A DNA stretch of 64,000 nt, taken from NCBI GenBank assembly GCA_016787415.1, contig JAEUUT010000149.1, positions 34,879 to 98,878 of the forward strand, given 5' to 3'. Below are positions 1-9,900 of the stretch, one piece after another. Position numbers and translations under genes: made by a program. Every line of letters begins with the position of its first letter. Position 1 is the stretch's first letter. The DNA is from Saprospiraceae bacterium (lineage in GTDB: Bacteria > Bacteroidota > Bacteroidia > Chitinophagales > Saprospiraceae). A model generated the notes under the pieces. The model searched no databases. It saw nothing but the letters and a program-made list of their open reading frames with translations, and was not told the DNA's origin.

Positions 1-180
1 TGCCCTTATTAACTCATAGTGTTTAATGTTGTTCATGGTATTTGATGCAAACATTAAACAAAATGAATTTTTGCCTAAATTAAACAAACCCCTTACCTCC
101 TTTTGCACAACTCCTAAAAACGCATAATAAACGACGAAACATGAGCCATTCGACCCGAAACAGATTGAGTTCAGTAGCGT

Positions 181-395
181 TATTTCCCGTAGAATAATTT
201 CCCGCAGAATAATTTCCCGTAGAGTAATTTCCCGCAGAACTCGCAGAATACACGCAGATTCCCGCAGAACGTAGAGTACACCTTTTACTTAATATTTGTG
301 TACGCTACGTTCTGCGGAAATCTGCGTGTATTCTGCGAGTTCTGCGGGAAACTACTCTACGGGAAATTATTCTGCGGGAAACTACCCTACAGAAA
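181..395. repeat. Long inverted repeat, TTTCCCGCAGAA word family
   Basis: The left arm (about 181-282) is built of repeated CCCGCAGAA/CCCGTAGA words and ends in GTAGAGTACACC. The right arm (about 298-395) is its reverse complement with a few changes. The loop is about 15 bases. The tip box GTAGAGTACACC is also the tip of the GTCCTGA-type elements at 22.7, 31.2 and 58.7 kb. Positions 1-180 show no gene and no clear signal. Confidence 0.85.
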
Positions 396-403
396 ATGGC
401 CAC

Positions 404-444
404 AAAAAAAATCCCGAATCCTGGCCTTGACCAAAATTCGGGAT
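404..444 (-). terminator. Rho-independent terminator of the Omp28-like gene
   Basis: ATCCCGAAT (411-419) pairs with ATTCGGGAT (436-444). On the minus strand the stem is followed by a run of seven U residues (complement of the A run 404-410). It lies about 85 bases past the stop of the minus-strand gene. The stem sequence closely resembles the terminator after atpG at 45492. Confidence 0.8.
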
Positions 445-527
445 GAGTCACATTTACCGTCGACCACGAGGGCCGCTCCTGAAAACGAATGCATTCAAAC
501 AGCCCAAAGCATCCGTTTCATACTACA

Positions 528-1523
528 CTATTCTTTCACCACTTTTCCGGTGTACACTTTTTCTTTCCCTGTAATTTTTACCACATAAATACCGCGTGGC
601 AAATGCGCCAGCGAAAACGATACTGCCCCCGTTTGCGGGTTTTCAAAAGAAACAGATACTCGACGGCCGCTCAGGTCGAATACCTCCAGCGTCTCCGCCC
701 GGTCGCTGCCGATGAAGGCCGTGGCTATTTCCTGTACCGGATTGGGCTGTACGCTCAGCGACTGAACGGCGGGTTCGTGGCTCGACACTGTAAGCGGGTC
801 GAACCTGGTGCCGCTGTTCAGCACTTCTTTGGTATCGGCGTTTTGAACAAAGGCTACCACATAAATTTGGTCGGCATTCCAGCCTGCGGCAACCGAGTAG
901 TTGAACGACTGCGTGATGCTGCCGCCCGGTGCTGCCAACGTAACAGGTGTGCCGTTAACGGAAGGCAGCATGCTGCGAAACACATCGTAATGCTCCGTGG
1001 CGCCAGTATTGGGAGAAGTGTAGTCCACGTCTTTTTCCACTACGGCCAGGTACAGGTTGTAGTTGCCGGCTGGCACATCGGTATGGGTAAAAATCTGAAC
1101 AGTCGCCGTCCGATTCGTCCCCGATGTTTCCGTCACCCGCAAGTGGATCGGGCTGGTGTAACCGATGGCGGTGGTAAGCGTGGCGGCCGGCAACAATTGG
1201 CTGCCGCCGTTTACCAGCGTGCCATTGAGCGCTACGCGTGGCGTGCTGTTGACGCCGTAAAAGTTGGTGCGTGTCGTGTTCTCCGCTGTATTTCCCAGAT
1301 AAAAAATACAGGAATTGTACGGGATGGGCGGGTGATAGGCGATATGGTGTACATCAGCCGTGTAACCACTGATAAGGCTGTAAAACGCCGGATTTTTGCT
1401 GGCGCAAATACTGCAACGCGAGTTCGTAAAGTGCTCCAGCAGCACGTATCGTTTTACGGCATTTTGTGCTCCGCCGAACATGCCATAGAGGCTGAATACC
1501 AGCATGAAGAGTAGTTTTTTCAT
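528..1523 (-). CDS. Omp28-like secreted protein with T9SS sorting tail
   Basis: The predicted product is a secreted protein of 331 residues. It starts with a signal peptide (MKKLLFMLVFSLYGMFGGAQ). A thioredoxin-like/Omp28-type region follows, with the LEHFTNSRCSICASKNP segment that contains a CxxC pair. The last 70 or so residues form a type A T9SS sorting domain: PNPV, then VFDLSGRRV, and finally GIYVVKITG near the end. This predicts export through the outer membrane and surface attachment or release. The start at 1523 gives a canonical signal peptide; an ATG at 1538 (MKQSN) is also possible, and 1586 would add an unlikely leader. The exact partner or redox role is unknown. Confidence 0.8.
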   Translation of the reverse strand: MKKLLFMLVFSLYGMFGGAQNAVKRYVLLEHFTNSRCSICASKNPAFYSLISGYTADVHHIAYHPPIPYNSCIFYLGNTAENTTRTNFYGVNSTPRVALNGTLVNGGSQLLPAATLTTAIGYTSPIHLRVTETSGTNRTATVQIFTHTDVPAGNYNLYLAVVEKDVDYTSPNTGATEHYDVFRSMLPSVNGTPVTLAAPGGSITQSFNYSVAAGWNADQIYVVAFVQNADTKEVLNSGTRFDPLTVSSHEPAVQSLSVQPNPVQEIATAFIGSDRAETLEVFDLSGRRVSVSFENPQTGAVSFSLAHLPRGIYVVKITGKEKVYTGKVVKE

Positions 1524-1610
1524 GTTTGATTGTTTCATTATTGTGAGAAAATGATCAGAAACCTGCCCGATCGGCAGGCATTTCACAGGAAGGTGTTAGC
1601 GGATGCTGTG

Positions 1611-1618
1611 CAAATGTA
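1611..1618 (-). promoter_or_regulatory. Bacteroidota -7 box (TACATTTG) for the Omp28-like gene
   Basis: The complement of CAAATGTA at 1611-1618 reads TACATTTG and fits the TAxxTTTG consensus. It would start transcription about 65-80 bases before the ATG. No convincing -33 TTTG was seen at the usual distance, so confidence is moderate. Confidence 0.45.
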
Positions 1619-1859
1619 ATCCCCTTTCATTCGAATGCTTCTATCCGTTGGTCGTCAACCTGCACAAATGTCGCCTGAAGAACGCTTTGCTTTGTCGAAC
1701 AAGGGCGCGGCCATTTGGGGGGAAAATTGTATTCTTGCCCCGATTTTGTTTTTGCAAATGCAAATACGGCAGACACCTGAATGATTTGAAAAACTCAAAT
1801 GCTTGAAACACAGGTGTTTTTACCTTTTTGCAGGCATTTCTTAACCAACCCGTATATCC

Positions 1860-2705
1860 ATGTTTCTTCTTACAATGCCCGATTTTGCCTCCGGTGAGGT
1901 GTGGATGAGTTTGCTGACGCTGACATTCCTGGAAATTGTTTTGGGCGTCGATAACATTATTTTCCTTTCTATTGTGTCGGCCAAACTGCCAGCCGCCGAG
2001 CAACCTAAAGCGCGCAATATCGGCCTCTTACTGGCCATGGGCCTGCGTATTGTGCTGCTGTTCGGCCTGACCTGGATTATTGGCATGAAAGAGCCATTCT
2101 TTCATATCGATTTTCTCGGACTGCATGGCGGTGTGACAGGGCAGGGGCTGATTCTTTTCCTCGGCGGTATTTTCCTGTTGTACAAGGCTACTTCTGAAAT
2201 TCACCACAAACTGGAAAGTCCGAATGATGGCGACGACCCGGGGGGCAAAGGGAAATCGGCACTCAGCGCTGTTATCGTGCAAATTACCCTGATCAATGTG
2301 GTGTTTTCCTTTGATTCTATTCTGACCGCCGTGGGGCTTTCCAACGACCTGGTTGTCATGATCATTGCTATTATCGCATCCGTGCTGGTCATGATGCTGT
2401 TCTCAGGCCCTGTGAGCCAGTTTGTCAATAAACACCCTACGGTACAAATGTTGGGCCTGTCGTTCCTGATCCTGATCGGTTTTTCGCTGATTGCTGAAGC
2501 GGCACACCTGGGCCATTTTATCGAAGGCTCCGTACCGAAAGGTTACCTGTATTTTGCTATTTTCTTCTCTCTGTTTGTAGAATTCCTCAATATCCGTATG
2601 CGCAAAGCCCAAAGCCCTGTGCAATTGCACGGATACAGCGAAACGGCCACCAAACGCGGTCTGCTGGACGAGGATTTGCTGGATCAGGAGGAGCAGCAGA
2701 AATGA
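1860..2705 (+). CDS. TerC family integral membrane protein
   Basis: This is a 281-residue inner-membrane protein with about seven hydrophobic segments. It carries the two family signatures: FLEIVLGVDN (acidic E25 and D31 in the first helix) and FSFDSILTAVG in the second half. TerC proteins are linked to tellurite resistance and to metal (manganese) efflux or metalation of exported proteins. The substrate here cannot be told from the sequence. The C-terminus is a short charged cytoplasmic tail. An internal ATG at 1875 is an alternative start. Downstream lies an intergenic repeat block rather than a partner gene. Confidence 0.9.
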   Translation: MFLLTMPDFASGEVWMSLLTLTFLEIVLGVDNIIFLSIVSAKLPAAEQPKARNIGLLLAMGLRIVLLFGLTWIIGMKEPFFHIDFLGLHGGVTGQGLILFLGGIFLLYKATSEIHHKLESPNDGDDPGGKGKSALSAVIVQITLINVVFSFDSILTAVGLSNDLVVMIIAIIASVLVMMLFSGPVSQFVNKHPTVQMLGLSFLILIGFSLIAEAAHLGHFIEGSVPKGYLYFAIFFSLFVEFLNIRMRKAQSPVQLHGYSETATKRGLLDEDLLDQEEQQK

Positions 2706-2719
2706 TTTTTTTGGGGGGA

Positions 2720-2907
2720 TGAATCAGGATTTTGGGGATTTTTCAGGATTAGAAGGATTCCTTATGTGATGCCCACAATTATGCAAATTAATTTAATGCG
2801 CTCTGCTTGCAGGCATGTTCAAGCCAGTTTAGTCCATTTTATTCAATTTTGACACCACATCGGGAATCCTTTTAATTCTGAAAAATCCCCAAAATCCTGA
2901 TTCAACC
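2720..2907. repeat. Long inverted repeat, AGGATTAGAAGGATT family with 110-bp core
   Basis: The left arm (about 2720-2762) reads like GAATCAGGATTTTGGGGATT and continues with AGGATTAGAAGGATTCC. The right arm (about 2866-2907) is the complement with small changes. The roughly 105-bp core between them (CCCACAATTATGC and GCTTGCAGGCATG boxes) recurs at 17.2 kb in the same orientation and at 17.6 kb inverted. Confidence 0.85.
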
Positions 2908-3038
2908 CTTATCAACCCTCATCAACCTCATCAACCCTTATCAACCTCATCAACCTTATCAACCCCCATCAACCTCATCAACCCTTATCAACCTCATCAA
3001 CCCTCATCAACCCTTTATCAACCCCTCTCATCAACCCT
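2906..3038. repeat. Tandem TCATCAACC / TTATCAACC array
   Basis: About fifteen 8-10 bp words (TCATCAACC, CTTATCAACC and variants) run head to tail up to the ATG of the exonuclease gene. This is the right-arm type of the hairpins at 29.0 and 42.0 kb, here without its left arm. The whole translation initiation region of the next gene lies in the repeat. Confidence 0.85.
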
Positions 3039-3042
3039 CACC

Positions 3043-3861
3043 ATGCAAGATATCCAACTCAATCTCACCCGCGACCTCGTATTTTTCGATGTAGAAACCA
3101 CGGGCTTGAACGTCATCCGCGACCGCATTGTACAGATTGCGCTGGTGAAGATGTTTAAAAACGGACAGCCGCCGGAAGAACTGTCCATGCTGATCAATCC
3201 AGGTATTCCCATTTCGGAAGAGTCCATGCAAATCCACGGCATCACACCGAAAGACCTGGCTAACAAACCCGTTTTTGCCCAGGTGGCGCAAAAAATATGG
3301 GATTTTATCGGCCAATCCGACCTGGCGGGCTACAACTCCAACCGATTCGATGTGCCCATGCTCATGGAGGAATTTGCCCGGGTAGGTATGGAATTCGACA
3401 TCAGCAAGCGGCGTTTGATCGACGTTCAGCGTATCTTTTACAAGATGGAACCCCGTACGCTCAAGGCTGCGTACAGGTTGTATTGCCAGCGCGAACTCGA
3501 AGATGCGCACGATGCCCTGGCCGATGTGAAAGCCACCATCGATGTGTTTAAAGGCCAGTTGCGCGCTTACGACGGCAAAGACCTGTGGGATGAAGACGGC
3601 AGCACGATACCGGCGCCGATCAAAAACGATATGCAGGCTTTGCACGATTTTACCAACGACCTGCATTTCCTCGACGCCACGCAGAAATTGCGGGTACAAC
3701 CCGACGGCGTGGTGGTGTTTAATTTTGGAAAATACATGGGGCAACCCGTAAAAGAAGTACTCAAAAAAGAACGCAACTACGGCGTCTGGATTCAGGAGCG
3801 GGAATTCTCTTCCCAGGTAAAACAGATCATCCGCCAGATGATGAAGGAAGTTAGCGCCTGA
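3043..3861 (+). CDS. DEDDh 3'-5' exonuclease (DnaQ/epsilon-like)
   Basis: This 272-residue protein is predicted to remove nucleotides from 3' ends, in proofreading, repair or RNA trimming. The exonuclease motifs are complete: FDVETTGL with D16 and E18, then NSNRFDVPML with D103, and HDALAD with H156 and D161. A C-terminal segment (about 225-272, FNFGKYMGQPVKEVL) is a small extra domain seen in Bacteroidota homologues. It is not a polymerase fusion, and the protein is longer than a bare epsilon subunit. The start is fixed by the repeat array that ends five bases upstream. The exact process it serves is not shown by its neighbours. Confidence 0.88.
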   Translation: MQDIQLNLTRDLVFFDVETTGLNVIRDRIVQIALVKMFKNGQPPEELSMLINPGIPISEESMQIHGITPKDLANKPVFAQVAQKIWDFIGQSDLAGYNSNRFDVPMLMEEFARVGMEFDISKRRLIDVQRIFYKMEPRTLKAAYRLYCQRELEDAHDALADVKATIDVFKGQLRAYDGKDLWDEDGSTIPAPIKNDMQALHDFTNDLHFLDATQKLRVQPDGVVVFNFGKYMGQPVKEVLKKERNYGVWIQEREFSSQVKQIIRQMMKEVSA

Positions 3862-3913
3862 TACACCCTGCCAGAAAACGCAGCACTCAACATGAACACA
3901 AAAATCCGGCACC

Positions 3914-4810
3914 ATGCATCAACTGTTGTGCAACAGCGTTTTTAGTAAAATCACCAGGCGCAGAACCGGAACTCGCCAGCCGGCAGGACTTTTGTTTTTC
4001 GGAATAGCCCTTGCCTTGTCGTGCTGTTTGGTGGCCTGTTACGAACCGCAGGAAGGTTGTCAGGATATTTCGGCTACCAATTTCGATGCCTCGGCTGATA
4101 AAGACTGCGCCTGCTGTACCTATCCGAAATTGCGCATCGGCGTGTCGCAGTTCTATGGAAGCAGCCTCTTTATTGAAAATACCCGATATGCTGCATCCGA
4201 CGGGCACCCGTTCGTACTGAAAAATGTGTCGTTCTATCTCTCTGATTTTCAACTGTTTCAAAATGGGGAGGCGTTCACTGTCAGCGATACTGTTGGACTC
4301 TACACCCTGCCGCCCACCGGAAACGACACCATGAGGGAGGTGTTTACCGACGATTTTGTGCTGGTACGCCGCACGCCGATTATCAATGAAGCGGGCACTT
4401 TTAGATACGACGGCAGTTTTGATCAGATGAAATTTCGCCTTGGCCTCGACGACCAGGCAGAGCGTGTAGTGCCTTCCCGCGCACCGGCAGGGCATCCGCT
4501 GCGCACACAATCGGACAGCCTTTGGCACGGCCGCAGCGAAGGCTTCGTGTTCATGCAGGTGGTGGTAGCGCGCGACACCCTGGCAGGTACCAAACCCGAT
4601 ACCATTTCGCTGAAAAAAGCCGATTTGCCCGATTTTATTTTTAGCGCTTCTGGGCCTTTTGTGCATAAAACAGGCTACAATTTCGACATCGTGCTGGCAA
4701 TTGACCACGAGAAACTGCTGAACGGCATCGATTGGACAACCGGCGACATTTCTGCATGGAAATTGCAGATTGTATCCAACTTACAAGGTGCTTTAAGCGT
4801 TTATCAGTAA
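3914..4810 (+). CDS. MbnP-like lipoprotein, first copy
   Basis: This 298-residue lipoprotein has a long basic leader, a hydrophobic segment and a lipobox LVAC (lipidated Cys42). The mature part aligns by eye with the next gene's MbnP-like domain: FVLKNVSFYLSDFQLF here matches VQMNKFNTFLSDLILV there, and a FVFMQV segment matches YIFTKV. MbnP proteins are periplasmic or surface proteins made next to the diheme enzyme MbnH, which oxidises a tryptophan of MbnP to kynurenine; metal binding is proposed. The gene lies 32 bases before the second copy and is presumably in one operon with it. Several Cys residues near the N-terminus (CACC) are unusual. Confidence 0.7.
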   Translation: MHQLLCNSVFSKITRRRTGTRQPAGLLFFGIALALSCCLVACYEPQEGCQDISATNFDASADKDCACCTYPKLRIGVSQFYGSSLFIENTRYAASDGHPFVLKNVSFYLSDFQLFQNGEAFTVSDTVGLYTLPPTGNDTMREVFTDDFVLVRRTPIINEAGTFRYDGSFDQMKFRLGLDDQAERVVPSRAPAGHPLRTQSDSLWHGRSEGFVFMQVVVARDTLAGTKPDTISLKKADLPDFIFSASGPFVHKTGYNFDIVLAIDHEKLLNGIDWTTGDISAWKLQIVSNLQGALSVYQ

Positions 4811-4842
4811 GAACATGATTTAATTTTTTATCCACCACTGTT

Positions 4843-5601
4843 ATGAAAAAAATTGCCCTGTTTTTGGTCGGCGCTGCACTTGTCGCCTTTTCTTCCTGTG
4901 GTAAAGACGAGCCACCCACCGACAATAATTTTACCCTGACATTTAAGGCCACCTACGACGGCGTGGCCCTGGAGAAATACAAAAATTACCCGTACGGCGA
5001 CCGCACGGTGCAGATGAACAAGTTCAATACTTTTTTGTCCGACCTGATTCTGGTAAAAAAGGACGGTGGCGAACAACGCCTTTCCGATATCGAATGGGTG
5101 GATTTTACGCCCGACCTCGCACCGGATAACAAAGCCGTAGAAGTCAAATTTCAGTATTCCGTCCCGGCAGGCGATTATACCGCCCTCAAAATCGGATACG
5201 GTGTGCGGGCCGACCTCAATGCTAAAAAGCCGAGCGATTTCGCGCCATCCGAACCCCTGTACCTGGAAAACGAATACTGGTCGGGCTGGCAGAGTTACAT
5301 CTTCACCAAAGTGCAGGGCTTGTACGACCTCGATGGTGTAGGCGATCCGGAAAGCGTACTCACATACCACTGCGGATCGGATGCCGTTTATCGCACGGGC
5401 GTTTTCAATACAGATGTGAATGTGTCTGACAAAAGTGGCGCTCTGACAGTAGAATTTGACCTGAAAAAACTGCTGACTGTCAACGGCACACTGCTTGATT
5501 TGAGCAATCCGGACAACCGAAACACCTCTCACAGCGCCAGTAATATTGTATTGGGAACCAAGGTCATGGATAATTTTGCCAATGCAACTTCCGTAAAATG
5601 A
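4843..5601 (+). CDS. MbnP family lipoprotein, second copy
   Basis: This 252-residue lipoprotein has the signal MKKIALFLVGAALVAFSSC with Cys19 lipidated. The MbnP domain includes NKFNTFLSDLILV and the tryptophan-rich YWSGWQSYIFTKVQG, the likely region of the modified Trp. The stop codon overlaps the start of the downstream diheme peroxidase (ATGA, 4-base overlap), so the two are translationally coupled. This is the MbnP-MbnH pair known from methanobactin clusters and from many genomes without methanobactin genes. No methanobactin precursor or biosynthesis gene is visible here, so a role in copper or iron handling is inferred from the family only. Confidence 0.82.
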   Translation: MKKIALFLVGAALVAFSSCGKDEPPTDNNFTLTFKATYDGVALEKYKNYPYGDRTVQMNKFNTFLSDLILVKKDGGEQRLSDIEWVDFTPDLAPDNKAVEVKFQYSVPAGDYTALKIGYGVRADLNAKKPSDFAPSEPLYLENEYWSGWQSYIFTKVQGLYDLDGVGDPESVLTYHCGSDAVYRTGVFNTDVNVSDKSGALTVEFDLKKLLTVNGTLLDLSNPDNRNTSHSASNIVLGTKVMDNFANATSVK

Positions 5602-6770
5602 CACACTACAGGGGAAAAACAGGTATGGTTGTGGCAGCATTGCTTGCCACTGCGCTGTTGTTATCGCAATGCGGCAAAAACCCGCCCGGCACCAATTGCA
5701 AAGACGGCTGCGACCTGACGGGAATTCCCTACGCTCCAACGGCCTACACCATTCAAAAACCTGCACATTTTCCGCAAATAGCAGTGCCAGCCGATAACCC
5801 CATGACGCTGGAAGGCGTGCAACTGGGGCGCCGCCTGTTTTACGACCCAATTCTTTCGGCCGACAGCACCATGTCGTGCAGTACGTGTCATTTGCCTGAA
5901 ATGAGTTTTACAGATGGCAAAGCCGTTTCCAAGGGCATCGATGGCGTTGCCGGCCGACGCAGCGCCATGTCGCTGTTGAATATCGCCTATGCCACCAACG
6001 GACTGTTCTGGGATGGGCGCGCCCGTACGCTCGAAGACCAGGCCTTGAAGCCTGTGGAAGACCCCATTGAACTGCACCATACCTGGCCCAATGTAGTGGA
6101 GCAGTTGAAAAAACATCCGGAATATCCCGAATTGTTCAGAAAAGCATTCGGCATCTCGACCTGTTGCGACATTACCAAGGAACTGGCCGCCAAAGCCATT
6201 GCCCAGTTCGAACGCATCCTCATCAGCAGCGGCACCTCGCGTTTCGATCAGTATGTATTGGGGAATCCCGACGCGCTAGACGACGAAGAACTGGATGGCA
6301 AACTCATGTTTTTTGACGAAGGACAGGTGGTAAACCTGCCCGATGCCCAGTGTTTTCACTGCCACGGCGGCATCACGCTCACCGGCAATTTTTATTTCAA
6401 CAACGGCCTCGACAGTGTGGCCTCGCTCAACGACTTCGTCGACAAAGGCCGGGGCGAAGTGAGCGGCAACCCGACCGACAACGGCAAATTCAGGGCGCCC
6501 ACGCTGCGCAACATCGAACTGACGGCGCCTTATATGCACGACGGTCGTTTTACCACCCTGGAGGCGGTGCTCGAACATTACAACGGCAACGGGAAAGGCG
6601 TTTCCAATGAAGATCCTTTCGTTCGGCAAATCGGCTTCCCGCTGGGGGGAAATGTGCTGACCTATTCGGGCCTGACGCCCTATCAGCGGAAAGCAGTGGT
6701 GAAATTTTTGAAAACGCTGACAGATACTACGTTTATCAACAACCCGGATATTCAAAATCCATTCAGGTAG
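5598..6770 (+). CDS. Diheme cytochrome c peroxidase / MbnH (MauG family)
   Basis: This 390-residue lipoprotein (lipobox LSQC, Cys25) has two c-type heme sites: CSTCH at residues 94-98 and CFHCH at 252-256. Between them are the family landmarks RRSAMSLLNIAYATNG and WDGRARTLEDQA. The gene overlaps the second MbnP gene by 4 bases. In that context it most likely works as MbnH, a MauG-type enzyme that oxidises a Trp of its MbnP partner, rather than as a simple peroxide scavenger. It is predicted to act in the periplasm. Confidence 0.88.
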   Translation: MTHYRGKTGMVVAALLATALLLSQCGKNPPGTNCKDGCDLTGIPYAPTAYTIQKPAHFPQIAVPADNPMTLEGVQLGRRLFYDPILSADSTMSCSTCHLPEMSFTDGKAVSKGIDGVAGRRSAMSLLNIAYATNGLFWDGRARTLEDQALKPVEDPIELHHTWPNVVEQLKKHPEYPELFRKAFGISTCCDITKELAAKAIAQFERILISSGTSRFDQYVLGNPDALDDEELDGKLMFFDEGQVVNLPDAQCFHCHGGITLTGNFYFNNGLDSVASLNDFVDKGRGEVSGNPTDNGKFRAPTLRNIELTAPYMHDGRFTTLEAVLEHYNGNGKGVSNEDPFVRQIGFPLGGNVLTYSGLTPYQRKAVVKFLKTLTDTTFINNPDIQNPFR

Positions 6771-6905
6771 TCCGGCGCTCTTCTTGCATATTATAATGGC
6801 ATATTGGCCCTTGAAAACGGCTTTTCCAGACATTTACATGTACATATTTGTCCGCGTTACCCTATTATTACGGATGTAAGTTAACATCCAGTCAATTGCG
6901 CAGCC

Positions 6906-9900
6906 ATGAAAAAACCAACCCTGTTCGTCCTTCTTTTTTTGCTGTCTTCTTGTTCGCTTTTTGCCCAAAACACCAACACTTTTGGCAGGTACAGCGAATA
7001 CTATCAACTCAGCCCGCGCGAAGCGCATTCCATTCTGGTAGATCAGGCACCGTTTGATTCCTCCTGGTTGCACAGCCCCGTAGGCTTGAACGATACCCTT
7101 CCGAGTCAGCGATTGCCATTTGGGTACTATCTGTCCGTATCGGCACAAGAGGAGGGCATCAGCATCGATGTAATAACACGTTCACCGATTCAAATGACCG
7201 TGTTTCCTTCCCGTCGGCGCTCGCTGGAATTTATCCTGACAGACACCCTCGGGCGGCGTATTACCGATGCACAGGCCAGTGTACAGGGCAAAAAAGTCAG
7301 GTTCGACCCCAAAATGCAGGTATACCGCATTCCACGCCCCAGGCAGGGCCGCATTCTGCAAATAAAAACTGCCGGCTATACCTGGTACTACGAAATAGAC
7401 GTGGATGATCCGGACGACCTCCGCACGTACCGCTGGGAACGTTTTACGGCCCACCCCGTCGGCAGGGTGTTGGGTTTGTCCTGGTTGTATATCAAGGGCA
7501 TTCCCCGTATTTCCCGGCAATTCATTCAAAAAATTCGGTACCACGAATTCCAAGGTTACCGCCGCCAGGAAAAATGGGACCAAAAAGAAGCCTGGAATGG
7601 CTATGTGGCTTTTTCCCAGCCCAAATACCGCCCCGGCGACAGCCTGCATGTGAAAGCATGGATCACCGACTTCAAAGGAAATCCGTGGAACAAACCGGTG
7701 AGATTAAAGGCCTATTCTTCTTACACAGGTAAACCAAGTACCAATCGCATCCTGCAACCCTCCGCTCCCGGCGTATTTGTCTGGCAAACCTTGTTGAATG
7801 ACTCGCTGGAAATTGACAGGGCATACAACTTCCAGTTTTCCAATCCCAATCCCCGAAAGCGCGGCTGGTTTCACAAATATAGAACGACGCCCGGCAACGT
7901 GAGTGGCTCGATGTATTACGAAGACTATGTGTTGGATGAAGTTAAATACAGTTTTACGCAGGATAAATCGGAATATGTGCAAGGCGACAGCGTGGTATTT
8001 CATATCAGCGCCAGTGATGCTACGGGGCAGGCGCTGAATGATGGAAGTTACAAACTGGTCGTAAAATCCGTTATCACGTATGATTTTTATGCCGAAACGG
8101 TAGCCATTCCCGACACCATTTGGCAGTCGTCGGGCGCTTTGCCCGCTTCCGGAAAACTGGATTTGAGGCTGCCCGACCGTTTTTTACCCAATGCTAAATG
8201 CGGCATGTCGGCTATGCTGTACGCCACCAACAGCGCCGGAGAATTGCAGCAACTCAACCTGTCTTTTCAGGTCGACCAACGCAAAGTCAATACGCCGATA
8301 AAAGCGTGGATCGACCGTGGCTGGCTGTATGCCGACTGGAAAGGGCAGCCTGTTGCCGACAAACTGGTGCAATTGCTGGAGTATACCAATGAACTTCCTC
8401 CTCGCACCTTACATGTCAGCCTGCCATACCGCGCGCCTGTAAGGCCGGATGTGAGTACTTATCAATTCAAAGTGGGTGACTCGTATGTCAATATCTCCCC
8501 CGACGATAGTCAATTCGGCGGCCACCGGGTAAGTGTAATGGCATTCAGAGCAGGCGATACCGCCGTATTTACCCTTGTCAATCCGCACCGGATTCCAGTT
8601 CTATATCGGATCCAGCGTGGAAAAGAAGCGTGGGACAGAGGTATGGTGGCCGATTCTGTCTGGGAGATACGTTATCCGCAGGCTGATAAATACGACTGGA
8701 GTGCGTACTACACTTTTTTGTGGGCCGGGCAGGAAAGACAAGCGGAAAGCATCATTCCCTTATATAAAAACCGCCTGGATGTAAGCATCGACCAGCCGGA
8801 AACCATCGCGCCCGGCGAGCAGGTGCAGGTAAAAATACAGGTGAAAGACTACCGCGACAGGCCAGTGGCAGGCGCCGATCTGACGGCAGGGGCGTTCAAC
8901 GCATTGTTTAAAGGAAACAAGCCGTACAATAAGCCTTCCATTGAATTCTCCTACCGACAAACGCCGCCTGAAAACCCGTTTCACATAAGTTCCCTGCAAA
9001 GCAGCGGTTTTAGCATATCCATTTCGGAAAACTGGTACAAAAGACTCCACTTAGACACGATTCCGTATTATCAGATGCGACATACAGGTACGACGGGTGA
9101 TGCGCCTGCTACGTTCCTGCTTACGACTGATATTTACCCCAAAGCCTTTCGGAATACCTCGTTTCCCGGCGCTGATACGCTGTTGCCCGGCCTCCCGGCG
9201 TCGACGGATTCCATGTATTTTCAGAAACCGCAAGTGGCGCCTTTTATTGTCGATCATTTTAAAACGCAGCCCATTTACCTGATCTGGCTGAACCACCAAC
9301 TGGTGTACTACCACGGCACAACCGACGCGCCGCCGTACAGTTTCGTTGCCGAACCAGGCTATAATTTTCTGCAAATCAGAACGCGTACGGGCGAATATTT
9401 CATTGACAGTATTTACCTGGAAAAAGGGAAAAAATACACCATCGCCTTGAGCCAATCAGGCTGGAAAGCCAAATGGGAGCCGGTGTCCCAATCAAACAAC
9501 ACCTGGACGCATGCCCATGTACGCCTGGATGCACGCGCCGACAGCCTCGAAGCGTTCGAACGAAAAGTGCTGCAACAATCCATGCTGCTGCTGCGCAACC
9601 AATACGGCAGCGCAAACCTGCTCTTCTGGCAAGATGCGGGCAGTATTCATGCCCTGAAACCTGTTTCCAATCAGGTGCAGATCGTCGGGCCGTTTAGTCC
9701 CGGCTACCTCATCAATGGAATGCTGCCGGGCGGTGTGCTTTGCCAGTTCCCTTTCGAACCCGGATACGAATATGAAGTGCTGGAACGCAGAGAACGCCTT
9801 TACGATACCAAATGGATGAAACGCGGTATGGGGCGCTTGCCCCGAAAATTGCCTGTGCAGCCGATGTTCGACTGGGCGCTGGGCCGACACCATGTTACAT

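Noticed and set aside
489..1514. A 341-codon plus-strand frame opposite the Omp28-like gene
   Set aside because: It is an antisense shadow; the minus-strand product has a signal peptide and a T9SS tail.
2906..3038. TCATCAACC array as a CRISPR
   Set aside because: The units are 8-10 bp with no spacers and no cas genes are present; the words match the arms of the local hairpins.
6875..6892. GGATGT/ACATCC stem as a riboswitch before the macroglobulin gene
   Set aside because: The stem is only six base pairs with no conserved aptamer sequence.
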